A stretch of 64,000 nt of DNA from Streptomyces rhizoryzae (GTDB taxonomy: Bacteria; Actinomycetota; Actinomycetes; Streptomycetales; Streptomycetaceae). Where the stretch lies: positions 1 through 64,000 of the forward strand of contig NZ_JALMUV010000025.1 in assembly GCF_023155275.1 (NCBI RefSeq), in the 5' to 3' direction. Shown here piece by piece: positions 37,947 through 46,780 of the stretch. Below the pieces are notes generated by a model. That model had not been told where the DNA came from. It was given only the letters and a program-made list of their open reading frames with translations, and searched no databases. Made by a program: the position numbers and the translations under genes. How positions within the stretch are numbered: position 1 is the stretch's first letter; every line of letters starts with the position of its first letter.

Positions 37947-40900
37947 ATGTCCAGTCAGCCTGCCTCCGCCCCCGCCGACGGCGCCGCCCCCTCGCTGTCC
38001 TCCCTGCTGAAGCGACTGCCCGAGCTGATGCTGCGCGATCAGCAGCGGCTGGGGCGCCGGCTCGACGGCGCCCGCCGGATCCGCAAGCCCGACGCGCGGG
38101 CGGCGGTGCTCGCCGAGATCGCCGCCGGCCTCGACGAGGCCGAGCTGCGGGTGGCGCAGCGGCGCGCCGCGCTGCCGGTGGTGAGTTATCCGCCGGAGCT
38201 GCCGGTCAGCCAGAAGAAGGACGAGATCCTGGCGGCCATCCGCGACCACCAGGTGGTGATCGTCGCGGGCGAGACCGGTTCCGGGAAGACCACCCAGATC
38301 CCCAAGATCTGCCTGGAGCTGGGACGCGGCGTCAAGGGCCTGATCGGGCACACCCAGCCACGCCGGATCGCGGCCCGCACGGTCGCCGAGCGGGTGGCCG
38401 AGGAGCTGAAGTCGCCGCTGGGCGAGGTGGTCGGCTGGAAGGTCCGGTTCACCGACCAGGTCGGCGACGACACCCTCGTCAAGCTGATGACGGACGGCAT
38501 CCTGCTCGCCGAGATCCAGACGGACCGGGAGCTGCGCCAGTACGACACGATCATCATCGACGAGGCGCACGAGCGCAGTCTCAACATCGACTTCATCCTG
38601 GGCTATCTGGCGCAGCTGCTGCCCCGCCGCCCGGATCTGAAGGTGGTCATCACCTCCGCGACGATCGACCCCGAGCGGTTCGCACGGCACTTCGGAAGCG
38701 TGGCGGCCGTCGGCGGGCAGCCGGCCGGCGGGGACGGCGGCACCGGGGCCGGGGACGGCGCCACCGGGGACGGCGAGCGGCCGAGCGCGCCGATCGTGGA
38801 GGTCTCCGGGCGCACGTATCCGGTGGAGGTGCGGTACCGCCCGCTGCTGGAGGAGGGCGGCCAGGACCCGGACCGCGACCAGATCACCGCGATCTGCGAC
38901 GCGGTGGACGAGCTGCGGGCCGAGGGCCCCGGCGACATCCTGGTGTTCCTCTCCGGTGAGCGGGAGATCCGCGACACCGCGGACGCGCTCAACAAGAAGA
39001 ACCTCCCCGCCACCGAGGTGCTGCCGCTGTACGCGCGGCTGTCGCACGCCGAGCAGCACCGGGTCTTCCAGCGCCACACCGGCCGGCGGATCGTGCTGGC
39101 GACGAACGTCGCCGAGACCTCGCTGACCGTGCCGGGCATCAAGTACGTGATCGACCCGGGCATGGCCCGGATCTCCCGCTACAGCTTCCGCACCAAGGTG
39201 CAGCGGCTGCCCATCGAGCCGGTCTCGCAGGCCAGCGCCAACCAGCGCAAGGGCCGCTGCGGCCGGACCAGCGACGGTATCTGCATCCGGCTGTACTCCG
39301 AGGAGGACTTCCTCTCCCGGCCGGAGTTCACCGACGCGGAGATCCTGCGGACGAATCTGGCCTCGGTCATCCTCCAGATGACCGCGGCCGGCCTCGGCGA
39401 CATCGAGAAGTTCCCGTTCATCGACCCCCCGGACCGCCGCAACATCAAGGACGGTATCGACCTGCTGCGCGAGCTGGGGGCGCTGGACCCCGCGCAGAAG
39501 GACGCCCGCAAGCGGCTGACCCCGCTGGGCCGGAAGCTCTCCCAGCTGCCGGTGGACCCCCGGCTGGCCCGGATGGTGCTGGAGGCGGACCGCACCGGCT
39601 GCGTCCGCGAGGTCATGGTGATCGCGGCAGCGCTGTCCATCCAGGACCCGCGCGAGCGGCCGTCCGACAAGCAGCAGCAGGCCGATCAGCAGCACGCCCG
39701 CTTCAAGGACGAGACCTCCGACTTCCTGGCGTACCTGAACCTCTGGCGGTACGTGCGCGAGCAGCAGAAGGCGCTGTCGTCGTCCGCGTTCCGCCGGATG
39801 TGCCGCGCGGAGTTCCTGAACTACCTGCGGATACGCGAGTGGCAGGACATCTACTCGCAGCTGCGGACGGTCGCCAGGAGCATGGGCATCCATGGGGACG
39901 CCGGCTCCGACCAGGGGGCGCCGGCCGCGGGCGACGCGGCGCCGGAGCACCTGCACACCGCCCTGCTCTCGGGTTTGCTTTCGCACATCGGCCTCAAGGA
40001 CACCGAGGCCAAGAACGAGTATCTGGGCGCCCGCGGCGCCAAGTTCGCGGTGTTCCCCGGATCCGCGCTCTTCAAGAAGCCGCCGCGCTGGGTGATGTCC
40101 GCGGAGCTGGTCGAGACGTCCCGGCTGTGGGCGCGGGTCAACGCCCGGATCGAGCCGGAGTGGATCGAGCCGCTCGCCGCGCATCTGGTGAAGCGGAACT
40201 ACAGCGAGCCGCACTGGGAACAGAAGATGGCCGCCGTGATGGCCTACGAGCGGGTCACGCTCTACGGCGTCCCGATCGTCGCCCAGCGCAAGGTCAACTA
40301 CGGGCGGATCGATCCGGAGACCTCCCGCGAGCTGTTCATCCGGCACGCGCTCGTCGAGGGCGACTGGCGCACCCACCACCAGTTCTTCCATGACAACCGC
40401 AAACTCCTCGGGGAGGTCGAGGAGTTGGAGCACCGCGCCCGGCGGCGCGACATCCTCGTCGACGACGAGACGCTCTTCGACTTCTACGACCGGCGGATCC
40501 CGGCCGACGTGGTCTCCGGGGCGCACTTCGACTCCTGGTGGAAGCGGAAGCAGCGGGACGAGCCGGACCTGCTCACCTTCGAGCACTCGATGCTGATCAA
40601 CGAGTCCGCCGAGGCCGTCACCAAGGACGCCTACCCGGACTCGTGGCGCCAGGGGAAGCTGAAGTTCAAGGTCACCTACCAGTTCGAGCCGGGTGCGGAC
40701 GCGGACGGCGTGACCGTCCACATCCCGCTCCAGGTGCTCAACCAGGTCTCCTCCGAGGGCTTCGACTGGCAGATCCCGGGCCTGCGCGAGCAGTTGGTGA
40801 CGGAGCTGATCCGTTCGCTGCCCAAGCCGATCCGCCGCAACTACGTCCCGGCACCGAACTTCGCCGCCCGCTTCCTGGACGGCACCGTGCCGCTCCAGGG

Positions 40901-42059
40901 CGCCCTGACGGCGTCGCTGGCCGCGGGCCTGCAACGGATGGTGGGGGTGCCGGTGGACGCCGCGGACTTCGACCTCGGCAAGGTCCCGGACCACCTGAAG
41001 ATCACCTTCCGGGTGGTCGACGAGCGGCGCCGCAAGCTCGCCGAGGCCAAGGACCTGGAGGCGCTGCGCCTCCAGCTGAAGCCGAAGACCCAGGCCGCCA
41101 TCTCCCGGGCCTTCGCCCAGGCCGCCGAGCGGCCCGGCAGGGACCGCCGGGGCGCCGGCCGCGGTGAGGCCGCCCCGGCCGGCCCGGAGCAGCGCACCGG
41201 CCTGACGTCGTGGACGATCGGCACCCTCCCGCGCACCTTCGAGACCCGCCGCGCCGGCCACCCGGTGAAGGCGTACCCGGCGCTGGCCGACGAGGGCAGC
41301 AGCGTCGCGGTGCGGCTGTTCGACACCGAGGACGAGCAGCGGACGGCCATGTGGGCCGGCACCCGCCGCCTCATCCTGCTCAACATCCCCTCCAACCCCG
41401 CCAAGTTCGCGCAGGACAAGCTGAGCAACCAGCAGAAGCTGGCGCTGTCCCGCAATCCGCACGGCTCCATCGGCGCGCTCTTCGACGACTGCGTGACCGC
41501 CGCCGCGGACCACCTGATCGCGGTCCGCGGCGGCCCGGCGTGGGACGAGGAGGGGTTCCGGAAGCTGTTCGACGCGGTCCGGGCCGATCTGGTCGACGCG
41601 ACGCTGAAGACCGTCCGGCAGACGCAGGAGGTGCTGGCCGCCTGGCAGGCGTGCGAGCGCCGGCTGAAGGCGACGGCGTTCCCCTCGCTGCTGCCGTCGC
41701 TGGCGGATGTCCAGGAGCAGCTGGCCGCGCTGATCAAGCCCGGCTTCGTGACCGAGCACGGCGCGCAGCGGCTGCCGGACCTGCTGCGCTACCTGGTCGC
41801 CGTGGACCGCCGGCTGACGCAGCTGCCCACCAACGCCGAACGGGACCGCAGCCGGATGGCGAAGGTCAAGGAGATGCAGGACGAGTACGCCTGGCTGCTG
41901 GAGCAGTTCCCCCCGGGGCGCCCGGTGCCGGCCGCGGCCCGGGAGATCCGCTGGATGATCGAGGAACTCCGGGTCAGCTACTTCGCGCACGCCCTGGGGA
42001 CCGCGTATCCGGTCTCCGACAAGCGGATCATGAAGGCGGTGGACGCCGCGGCGCCGTAG
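37947..42059 (+). CDS. hrpA: ATP-dependent RNA helicase HrpA
   Basis: The 1370-residue DEAH-box helicase has motif I GETGSGKTTQIPK (about residue 107), TQPRRIAA (Ia), DEAHERS (II), SATID (III), the family-specific helicase C region (ATNVAETSLT), and QRKGRCGR (VI), followed by the HA2, OB-fold and DUF3418 C-terminal regions typical of full-length bacterial HrpA. A Gly/Asp-rich insertion lies after SATID (about 255-280). HrpA acts on mRNA and on stalled or collided ribosomes. ATG 37947 has GGGGGA five bases upstream. The gene is bracketed by two identical tRNA-Asp genes. Confidence 0.96.
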   Translation: MSSQPASAPADGAAPSLSSLLKRLPELMLRDQQRLGRRLDGARRIRKPDARAAVLAEIAAGLDEAELRVAQRRAALPVVSYPPELPVSQKKDEILAAIRDHQVVIVAGETGSGKTTQIPKICLELGRGVKGLIGHTQPRRIAARTVAERVAEELKSPLGEVVGWKVRFTDQVGDDTLVKLMTDGILLAEIQTDRELRQYDTIIIDEAHERSLNIDFILGYLAQLLPRRPDLKVVITSATIDPERFARHFGSVAAVGGQPAGGDGGTGAGDGATGDGERPSAPIVEVSGRTYPVEVRYRPLLEEGGQDPDRDQITAICDAVDELRAEGPGDILVFLSGEREIRDTADALNKKNLPATEVLPLYARLSHAEQHRVFQRHTGRRIVLATNVAETSLTVPGIKYVIDPGMARISRYSFRTKVQRLPIEPVSQASANQRKGRCGRTSDGICIRLYSEEDFLSRPEFTDAEILRTNLASVILQMTAAGLGDIEKFPFIDPPDRRNIKDGIDLLRELGALDPAQKDARKRLTPLGRKLSQLPVDPRLARMVLEADRTGCVREVMVIAAALSIQDPRERPSDKQQQADQQHARFKDETSDFLAYLNLWRYVREQQKALSSSAFRRMCRAEFLNYLRIREWQDIYSQLRTVARSMGIHGDAGSDQGAPAAGDAAPEHLHTALLSGLLSHIGLKDTEAKNEYLGARGAKFAVFPGSALFKKPPRWVMSAELVETSRLWARVNARIEPEWIEPLAAHLVKRNYSEPHWEQKMAAVMAYERVTLYGVPIVAQRKVNYGRIDPETSRELFIRHALVEGDWRTHHQFFHDNRKLLGEVEELEHRARRRDILVDDETLFDFYDRRIPADVVSGAHFDSWWKRKQRDEPDLLTFEHSMLINESAEAVTKDAYPDSWRQGKLKFKVTYQFEPGADADGVTVHIPLQVLNQVSSEGFDWQIPGLREQLVTELIRSLPKPIRRNYVPAPNFAARFLDGTVPLQGALTASLAAGLQRMVGVPVDAADFDLGKVPDHLKITFRVVDERRRKLAEAKDLEALRLQLKPKTQAAISRAFAQAAERPGRDRRGAGRGEAAPAGPEQRTGLTSWTIGTLPRTFETRRAGHPVKAYPALADEGSSVAVRLFDTEDEQRTAMWAGTRRLILLNIPSNPAKFAQDKLSNQQKLALSRNPHGSIGALFDDCVTAAADHLIAVRGGPAWDEEGFRKLFDAVRADLVDATLKTVRQTQEVLAAWQACERRLKATAFPSLLPSLADVQEQLAALIKPGFVTEHGAQRLPDLLRYLVAVDRRLTQLPTNAERDRSRMAKVKEMQDEYAWLLEQFPPGRPVPAAAREIRWMIEELRVSYFAHALGTAYPVSDKRIMKAVDAAAP

Positions 42060-42164
42060 GCCCGGCCGGGCCCGGGGGCGGTGCCCGGGTCCGAGTTCGA
42101 CCGCACCCCCTGACCTGCTGTACAGTCTTGCTTCGCAGCCCGCCGCAAGCGGGAGGCAACGCAA

Positions 42165-42239
42165 GGTCCTGTGGAGCAGTTTGGAGTGCTCGCCACCCTG
42201 TCAAGGTGGAGGCCGCGGGTTCAAATCCCGTCAGGACCG
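42165..42239 (+). tRNA. tRNA-Asp (anticodon GTC), copy 2
   Basis: Identical in all 75 positions to the copy at 36406, and with the same three to four bases before and one after, so 80 nt are shared (42161-42240 and 36402-36481). It has its own terminator and stands alone after hrpA. Confidence 0.97.
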
Positions 42240-42245
42240 CCTCTC

Positions 42246-42276
42246 ACGGCCCGCACCGGTTTCCGGTGCGGGCCGT
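42246..42276 (+). terminator. Terminator of tRNA-Asp copy 2
   Basis: ACGGCCCGCACCGG (42246-42259) pairs perfectly with CCGGTGCGGGCCGT (42263-42276) around a TTT loop, followed by TCTCGTT. It begins six bases after the tRNA. Confidence 0.92.
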
Positions 42277-42473
42277 TCTCGTTGTCCGCGGCTCTCGTTG
42301 TCCGCGGCCTCGGTCCGGAGCGCGCGCCGGGGTGCGTACGGGAGGTGCGCGGGGGGTGCGCGGGGTGGCCCGAAGCCCCCGGACGGTACGGCGGGGCGGC
42401 GGCGGCCGTCTTGACGGCGGCACCTGCCGCCGGTAGTCACCTAAGAAGGCGTGGGGCCGGGAGGTGGCGGGCG

Positions 42474-42710
42474 ATGGCGGCTGCGGTACGGCACGAGACC
42501 AGGGCGCTGCTGCGCGCCCACCTGTCGGCGGCGCTCCGCTACGGCTACCGCCATCTGACCCGGCACTGCCCGGTCTGCCACCAACTGCTCCGGCTCGCCA
42601 TGGAGCCGCACGGCGCCCGCTCCGGGCCCGCCGCACCCCCGGACGCCCCGGACGCCTCCCCGGCCGTCTGCGCGCCGCCGGCGGAGGACGAAAGTCCCGC
42701 CGCACGGTGA
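42474..42710 (+). CDS. Small DUF6274-family protein
   Basis: The 78-residue protein begins MAAAVRHETRALLRAHLSAALRYGYRHLTRHCPVCHQLLRLAM, with a CxxC (CPVC) and nearby His that could bind a metal, and ends in a disordered Ala/Pro/Asp-rich tail. I recognise it as the streptomycete small protein that sits between hrpA and bldC. GGGAGG lies nine bases before ATG 42474. Function unknown. Confidence 0.8.
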   Translation: MAAAVRHETRALLRAHLSAALRYGYRHLTRHCPVCHQLLRLAMEPHGARSGPAAPPDAPDASPAVCAPPAEDESPAAR

Positions 42711-43243
42711 CCAAGGCCGCCTGCGCCGCCGGTCGCGCGGTGACAGGCCGGTACGGAGAAATCGGCGGAAAGGCGCTATACCCCAGCGGCTATAGGGGTT
42801 CAAGAACCCTGCCGTGTGACGGGAGTCACCGAACAAGTTCCGCGGGATGGGGAACTTACCACCCGCCTACAACAGGTCCATTTAATATGTGCAATTGCAC
42901 CACCCCTCCGAAGCGCCGAAACGAGACCGCCAGGTCCGGTCCGGCGAGGCCCTCCAGGGCCCCTGGAGCGCCGCTGGCGCGCCTGCCGGAGCCGACCGAC
43001 GCCAGGGCGCCCCGAGGGGTCCGCGCGGCCCGGGAGCGGCCGCACACAAAAGAGATCGCGCCGGACCCGGCGGAGTCCAGCGCGATCGATGACGTACCCG
43101 GATGGAGCGGGCATGGGGCCTGTTGGGGCAGGCGCCGCGTCGTTATGAGCTCTGTGGAGCGTGTGGAGCGGGTGGAGCCTGTGGAGCAAAAAACTGGCGT
43201 TTCCGGGTTGGGGGGCCCGAAAACAGCCTGGTTATGCGGTTAT
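42711..43243. other. Gap before bldC with a 9-bp repeat, no gene recognised
   Basis: The left part (42770-42900) is AT-richer than average and contains CGTGTGACGGGAGTCAC-like inverted sequence near 42812-42830. At 43154-43187 GTGGAGC recurs four times at nine-base spacing. Plus- and minus-strand frames here have no family resemblance. It is the 3' region of both the DUF6274 gene and bldC. Confidence 0.5.
43154..43187. repeat. GTGGAGC repeated four times with 9-bp period
   Basis: Copies start at 43154, 43163, 43172 and 43181, with two variable bases between them. It lies just past the 3' end of bldC. Confidence 0.85.
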
Positions 43244-43450
43244 TCAGGACTCGCTGCGCTGCTGCGGGATGCCCGCGAGCAGTGCGCGGACCTCAGCCTC
43301 GCGGTAACGCCGGTGCCCTCCGAGCGTGCGGATGGACGTGAGCTTGCCTGCCTTGGCCCAGCGGGTCACCGTCTTCGGGTCCACGCGGAACATCGTGGCG
43401 ACCTCGGCGGGGGTAAGCAGCGGCTCGGCGTCAGGGGTGCGAGCGGTCAT
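43244..43450 (-). CDS. bldC: Developmental regulator BldC (MerR-like)
   Basis: The 68-residue protein is almost identical to BldC as I know it: LLTPAEVATMFRVDPKTVTRWAKAGKL is the winged helix-turn-helix, IRTLGGHRRY the wing, and RALLAGIPQQ the C-terminal helix. BldC lacks the MerR effector domain and binds direct repeats cooperatively, holding back entry into development and affecting antibiotic genes. ATG 43450 has GAGGAGG seven bases upstream. The gene is transcribed alone; a 499-bp AT-richer region upstream must contain its promoter and probably autoregulatory direct repeats. Confidence 0.98.
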   Translation of the reverse strand: MTARTPDAEPLLTPAEVATMFRVDPKTVTRWAKAGKLTSIRTLGGHRRYREAEVRALLAGIPQQRSES

Positions 43451-43949
43451 GAGCGGCCTCCTCGGGAGAACCGAACCATCACGGTTCTTTCCTCTAAATT
43501 CTGCACCTTGACCCGCGTTGCCCGAAATGGCGGACGCGGGCCGAGTCGGTTATAGGACGAACGGCTTGTCCTCGGCACTACAACTACACCATCTGTCCAG
43601 CCACGTCGGCCAAACCGATGGAATTGCCCTCTCAGGTGTTCAACCTCGGCGGATGCCGATGGACCGGGCCATAGCGGACAGTCACACCCCCGTGACGATC
43701 AGTCACAACACGACCACCCGCCACGAGACCCCTCAAGGAGCGCAATACCGATCTATCCGCCCTTAGTTGGACGGAAGGAGCCAAAGTCAGACTCCTTGTC
43801 CTATTTTGGCACGAGGGTGCACCTTGAGAGCAAGACCCGAAGTCAGTGCTTTAGGTCACGCTTGAGGTAATAGCCCGGATCGGGACCTACGTCCCGAACG
43901 TCCCGTCAGGTCCCACCACACCGGCAACAGGGCGCCGGCGGCCCGGTGT
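43451..43949. other. bldC upstream regulatory region
   Basis: No gene. The region is markedly richer in A+T (43480-43870) than the rest of the window. Visible structures: GTCAC (43681-43685), GTGAC (43692-43696) and GTCAC (43702-43706) form overlapping inverted repeats; GGAAGGAG and CTCCTTGTCC near 43772-43801 form a hairpin; and a hairpin at 43882-43914 follows the hypothetical gene. These are candidates for regulator binding at the bldC promoter. Confidence 0.55.
43882..43914 (-). terminator. Hairpin after the hypothetical gene upstream of bldC
   Basis: GGGACCT (43882-43888) pairs with AGGTCCC (43908-43914), with an inner GTCCC/GGGAC alternative. It lies about 36 bp past the stop of the minus-strand gene at 43950. 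Confidence 0.45.
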
Positions 43950-44786
43950 TCAGCTGGAGAACTGGCGTTCGCGCACCCGGCGCCACCGCTGCGAGAGCTT
44001 CTCGTACGCGGCCCCGGCCCGCTCGCCGTCCCCCTCGCGCAGCGCCGCCAGCCCCTCCGCCACCTCGGCGACGGAGCGGTCCTCGGCGAGCTGCCCCTCG
44101 GGTACCGCGTGCACCAGCCCTCCGTAGTCCAGCTCCACGAGTGAGCGCGGGTGGAATTCTTCGAGCCAGCGCCCCACATCTACCAGGCCGTCGATCAGCG
44201 GCCCCTCCTCCAGGGCGTCCCGGAGCGTCCGCAGCCCGCGGGCGACCCGCCGGCGCGCCTGCACCATCGGCGTCCGGTAACGCAGCGCGGGCGCGTCCTC
44301 ACCCTTGGTGTACTCCCGCTCGGCGTCGTCGAAGAGGACGAACCAGCGGACCGGCACGTGCCAGGTGGCGGCGCGGATCCAGGGGCGGGCGTCCGGGTTG
44401 CGCTCGCGCCACCGCTCGTAGTCGGTGGCCGCCTGCCGCCGCACCACCGGGGGCAGCGCGGCGTCCAGGACGGAGGCCGGCAGCAGCTCCTCCAGGGCGG
44501 CCAGCGCCTGCCAGCCGCGCAGCCGGGTCCGCCAGGGGCAGATGCAGGTGACGCCGTCCACCACGGCGACGAAGGCGTCACCGCTCTCGTGGACCGGGAC
44601 CGGCACCGGCGGGGTCGGCAGCAGATCGGCCAGCGCCCGGCGCTGCTCGTCCACGGCCGTGGGGGTGCCGTCCCGTTCGGCGTAGCGCGCCCAGTAGGAG
44701 CGCTCCGGCTCCGGGAACGCTGCCAGCGGCTCGTAGACCCGCAGATACGCCACATACGGGACCCGCACCGACGATGCCAAGGCCAC
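43950..44786 (-). CDS. Conserved hypothetical protein between bldC and vdh
   Basis: The 278-residue soluble protein has no domain I recognise. It begins VRVPYVAYLRVYEPLAAFPEPERSYW, contains a CICPWRTRLRGWQALAALEELLP segment near residue 80-105 and a YERWRERNPDARPWIRAATWHVPVRWFVLF stretch near 125-155, and ends in an Arg-rich helix. AAGGAG sits six bases before GTG 44786, and composition and codon use are normal, so it is a real gene. From memory a homologue sits at this position in other streptomycetes. It is divergent from the valine dehydrogenase gene. Confidence 0.82.
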   Translation of the reverse strand: MALASSVRVPYVAYLRVYEPLAAFPEPERSYWARYAERDGTPTAVDEQRRALADLLPTPPVPVPVHESGDAFVAVVDGVTCICPWRTRLRGWQALAALEELLPASVLDAALPPVVRRQAATDYERWRERNPDARPWIRAATWHVPVRWFVLFDDAEREYTKGEDAPALRYRTPMVQARRRVARGLRTLRDALEEGPLIDGLVDVGRWLEEFHPRSLVELDYGGLVHAVPEGQLAEDRSVAEVAEGLAALREGDGERAGAAYEKLSQRWRRVRERQFSS

Positions 44787-44992
44787 GCCCGCTCCTTCAA
44801 GGAAAAGTCCACCGCCCGGAGTTGCCTACCCCCGCCCGGCCCGGATACGGCAGATCGTCCCATGCCCGTCCCCCGGGAGAGGGTGATCCCCCGGACCTGA
44901 CCGATCAACGGGGCCGTGAGGACTTACGCTCATCTCAACCGGCCCTCCCCACCCACAGGAGGGCGTCCTCCGCGACTATGGGAGTCACCACC

Positions 44993-46096
44993 GTGACCGA
45001 CGTACGTCCTGCCCCTGCGGACGCCTCCGGCGGCGTCCTGCAGACCCTGTTCCGCACGGAAGCGGGCGGCCACGAGCAAGTCGTCCTCTGCCAGGACCGG
45101 GCCAGCGGCCTGAAGGCCGTGATCGCCATCCACAGCACCGCCCTGGGCCCCGCCCTCGGCGGCACCCGCTTCCACCCGTACGCCTCCGAGGACGAGGCCG
45201 TGCTGGACGCCCTCAACCTCGCGCGCGGCATGTCGTACAAGAACGCGCTGGCCGGGCTGGACCACGGCGGCGGCAAGGCCGTGATCATCGGTGACCCCGA
45301 GCTGATCAAGACCGAGGAACTGCTGCTCGCCTACGGCCGGTTCGTGGCCTCGCTCGGCGGCCGCTACGTGACCGCCTGCGACGTCGGCACCTACGTCGCC
45401 GACATGGACGTGATCGCCCGGACCAACGAGTGGACCACCGGCCGCTCCCCCGAGAACGGCGGCGCCGGCGACTCCTCCGTGCTGACCGCCTACGGCGTCT
45501 TCCAGGGCATGCGGGCCTCCGCGCAGCACCTGTGGGGCGACCCCACGCTGCGCGGCCGCCGGGTCGGCATCGCGGGCGTCGGCAAGGTGGGGCACCACCT
45601 CGTCGAGCACCTGCTCAAGGACGGCGCCGAGGTCGTGATCACCGACGTCCGCGGCGCCTCGGTGGAGCGGATCCTGGCCCGCCACCCCCAGGTGACCGCG
45701 GTCGCCGACACCGGCGCGCTGATCCGCACCGAGGGCCTGGACATCTACGCGCCCTGCGCGCTGGGCGGCGCGCTGAACGACGAGACGGTGCCGGTGCTGA
45801 CCGCGAAGGTGGTGTGCGGCGCGGCCAACAACCAGCTCGCGCACCCGGGTGTGGAGAAGGACCTCTCCGACCGCGGCATCCTCTACGCGCCGGACTACGT
45901 CGTGAACGCCGGCGGCGTCATCCAGGTGGCCGACGAACTGCACGGCTTCGACTTCGACCGGTGCCAGGCCAAGGCCGCGAAGATCTTCGACACCACGCTG
46001 GCGATATTCGCTCGTGCGAAGGCGGACGGGATTCCGCCGGCCGCCGCGGCCGACCGGATCGCCGAGGCGCGGATGGCGGAGGCCCGTCGCGGCTGA
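44993..46096 (+). CDS. vdh: Valine (branched-chain amino acid) dehydrogenase
   Basis: The 367-residue protein is a Leu/Val/Phe dehydrogenase: the catalytic Lys lies in LDHGGGKAVIIGDP (about residue 94), with the upstream LGPALGGTRF substrate loop, and the NAD fold in GRRVGIAGVGKVGHH near residue 190. It deaminates valine oxidatively to 2-oxoisovalerate, feeding branched-chain acyl-CoA precursors for fatty acids and polyketides. GTG 44993 is chosen because GGGAG lies eight bases upstream and it matches the known MTDV start; ATG 44978 would add five residues. The gene stands alone and is divergent from the hypothetical gene. Confidence 0.95.
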   Translation: MTDVRPAPADASGGVLQTLFRTEAGGHEQVVLCQDRASGLKAVIAIHSTALGPALGGTRFHPYASEDEAVLDALNLARGMSYKNALAGLDHGGGKAVIIGDPELIKTEELLLAYGRFVASLGGRYVTACDVGTYVADMDVIARTNEWTTGRSPENGGAGDSSVLTAYGVFQGMRASAQHLWGDPTLRGRRVGIAGVGKVGHHLVEHLLKDGAEVVITDVRGASVERILARHPQVTAVADTGALIRTEGLDIYAPCALGGALNDETVPVLTAKVVCGAANNQLAHPGVEKDLSDRGILYAPDYVVNAGGVIQVADELHGFDFDRCQAKAAKIFDTTLAIFARAKADGIPPAAAADRIAEARMAEARRG

Positions 46097-46412
46097 CCCG
46101 GTCCGGACCCCGGCCACGTGGCCGGAAACACACCCTTGTGCGGCCCGCCGCGGGCGGTTGGGGAGACATCCCTCACCACCCGTCGGCGGGTCGCCGTACG
46201 GGACAGGTTAAAATCGCAGTTGACCAGCGTGGACGGGGCACCGTGCCGGTCGTGCCGAGCGGTGGGTGATGCGGGCGACGTACCGTATGGCCGCGGAAGC
46301 AGGTACCGTTAAAGCCCTACGGGCCGGTCTCTCCGTCGAGAGCCCGCTCTGAATCATGAACGCGTGTCAAGACTCTGGGGCCACCGAGCCCCGTCATTGA
46401 GGGGGTCGACCC
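46097..46412. other. Promoter region of the DUF3073 gene
   Basis: No gene. Possible promoter pieces are AGGTTAAAAT near 46206-46215, TTGACC near 46219-46224 and GTACCGTTAAAG near 46303-46314. No strong repeats. Confidence 0.4.
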
Positions 46413-46655
46413 ATGGGGCGCGGCCGGGCCAAGGCCAAGCAGACAAAGGTCGCCCGCCAGCTGAAGTACAGCAGCGGTGGGACAGATCTCTCACGACTGG
46501 CCGAAGAGCTTGCATCGCAGTCGAACCAGCAGCCTCCGAACCGCGAGCCGTTCGAGGATGACGAGGACGACGACCCGTACGCGCGGTACGCAGAACGGTA
46601 CAACAGCGAGGACGACGAGGAAGAGGGCCACTCCTCCCAGCGTCGTCGCGCCTGA
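46413..46655 (+). CDS. DUF3073-family small acidic protein
   Basis: The 80-residue protein begins MGRGRAKAKQTKVARQLKYS, the strongly conserved basic start of the DUF3073 family, and continues with LSRLAEEL and an Asp/Glu-rich tail (FEDDEDDDPYARYAERYN, then EDDEEE). It is a highly charged actinobacterial protein of unknown function. ATG 46413 is the conserved start. It lies between vdh and the purF-purM genes and has its own terminator. Confidence 0.92.
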   Translation: MGRGRAKAKQTKVARQLKYSSGGTDLSRLAEELASQSNQQPPNREPFEDDEDDDPYARYAERYNSEDDEEEGHSSQRRRA

Positions 46656-46693
46656 CGCTCTGCGCGGCCACGGGACTCATAACACCATCACGG

Positions 46694-46723
46694 ACCCGGT
46701 CCAGGGAATCCCCCGGACCGGGT
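46694..46723. terminator. Hairpin between DUF3073 gene and purM
   Basis: ACCCGGTCC (46694-46702) pairs with GGACCGGGT (46715-46723), followed on the plus strand by TCTCT. It lies between convergent genes and can end both transcripts. Confidence 0.75.
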
Positions 46724-46780
46724 TCTCTGCTGCGCGCGGGACCGGGGCCGCCGGCCCGGCGGCCCCGCGCGGCGGCCGTG

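Noticed and set aside
42800..43189. Minus-strand 129-codon frame between the DUF6274 gene and bldC
   Set aside because: Arg/Gly/Pro-rich without family similarity; contains the 9-bp repeat; no ribosome-binding site.
43518..43766. 82-codon plus-strand frame in the bldC control region
   Set aside because: Codon use is unlike the rest of the genome, it covers the putative operator palindromes, and no ribosome-binding site is present.
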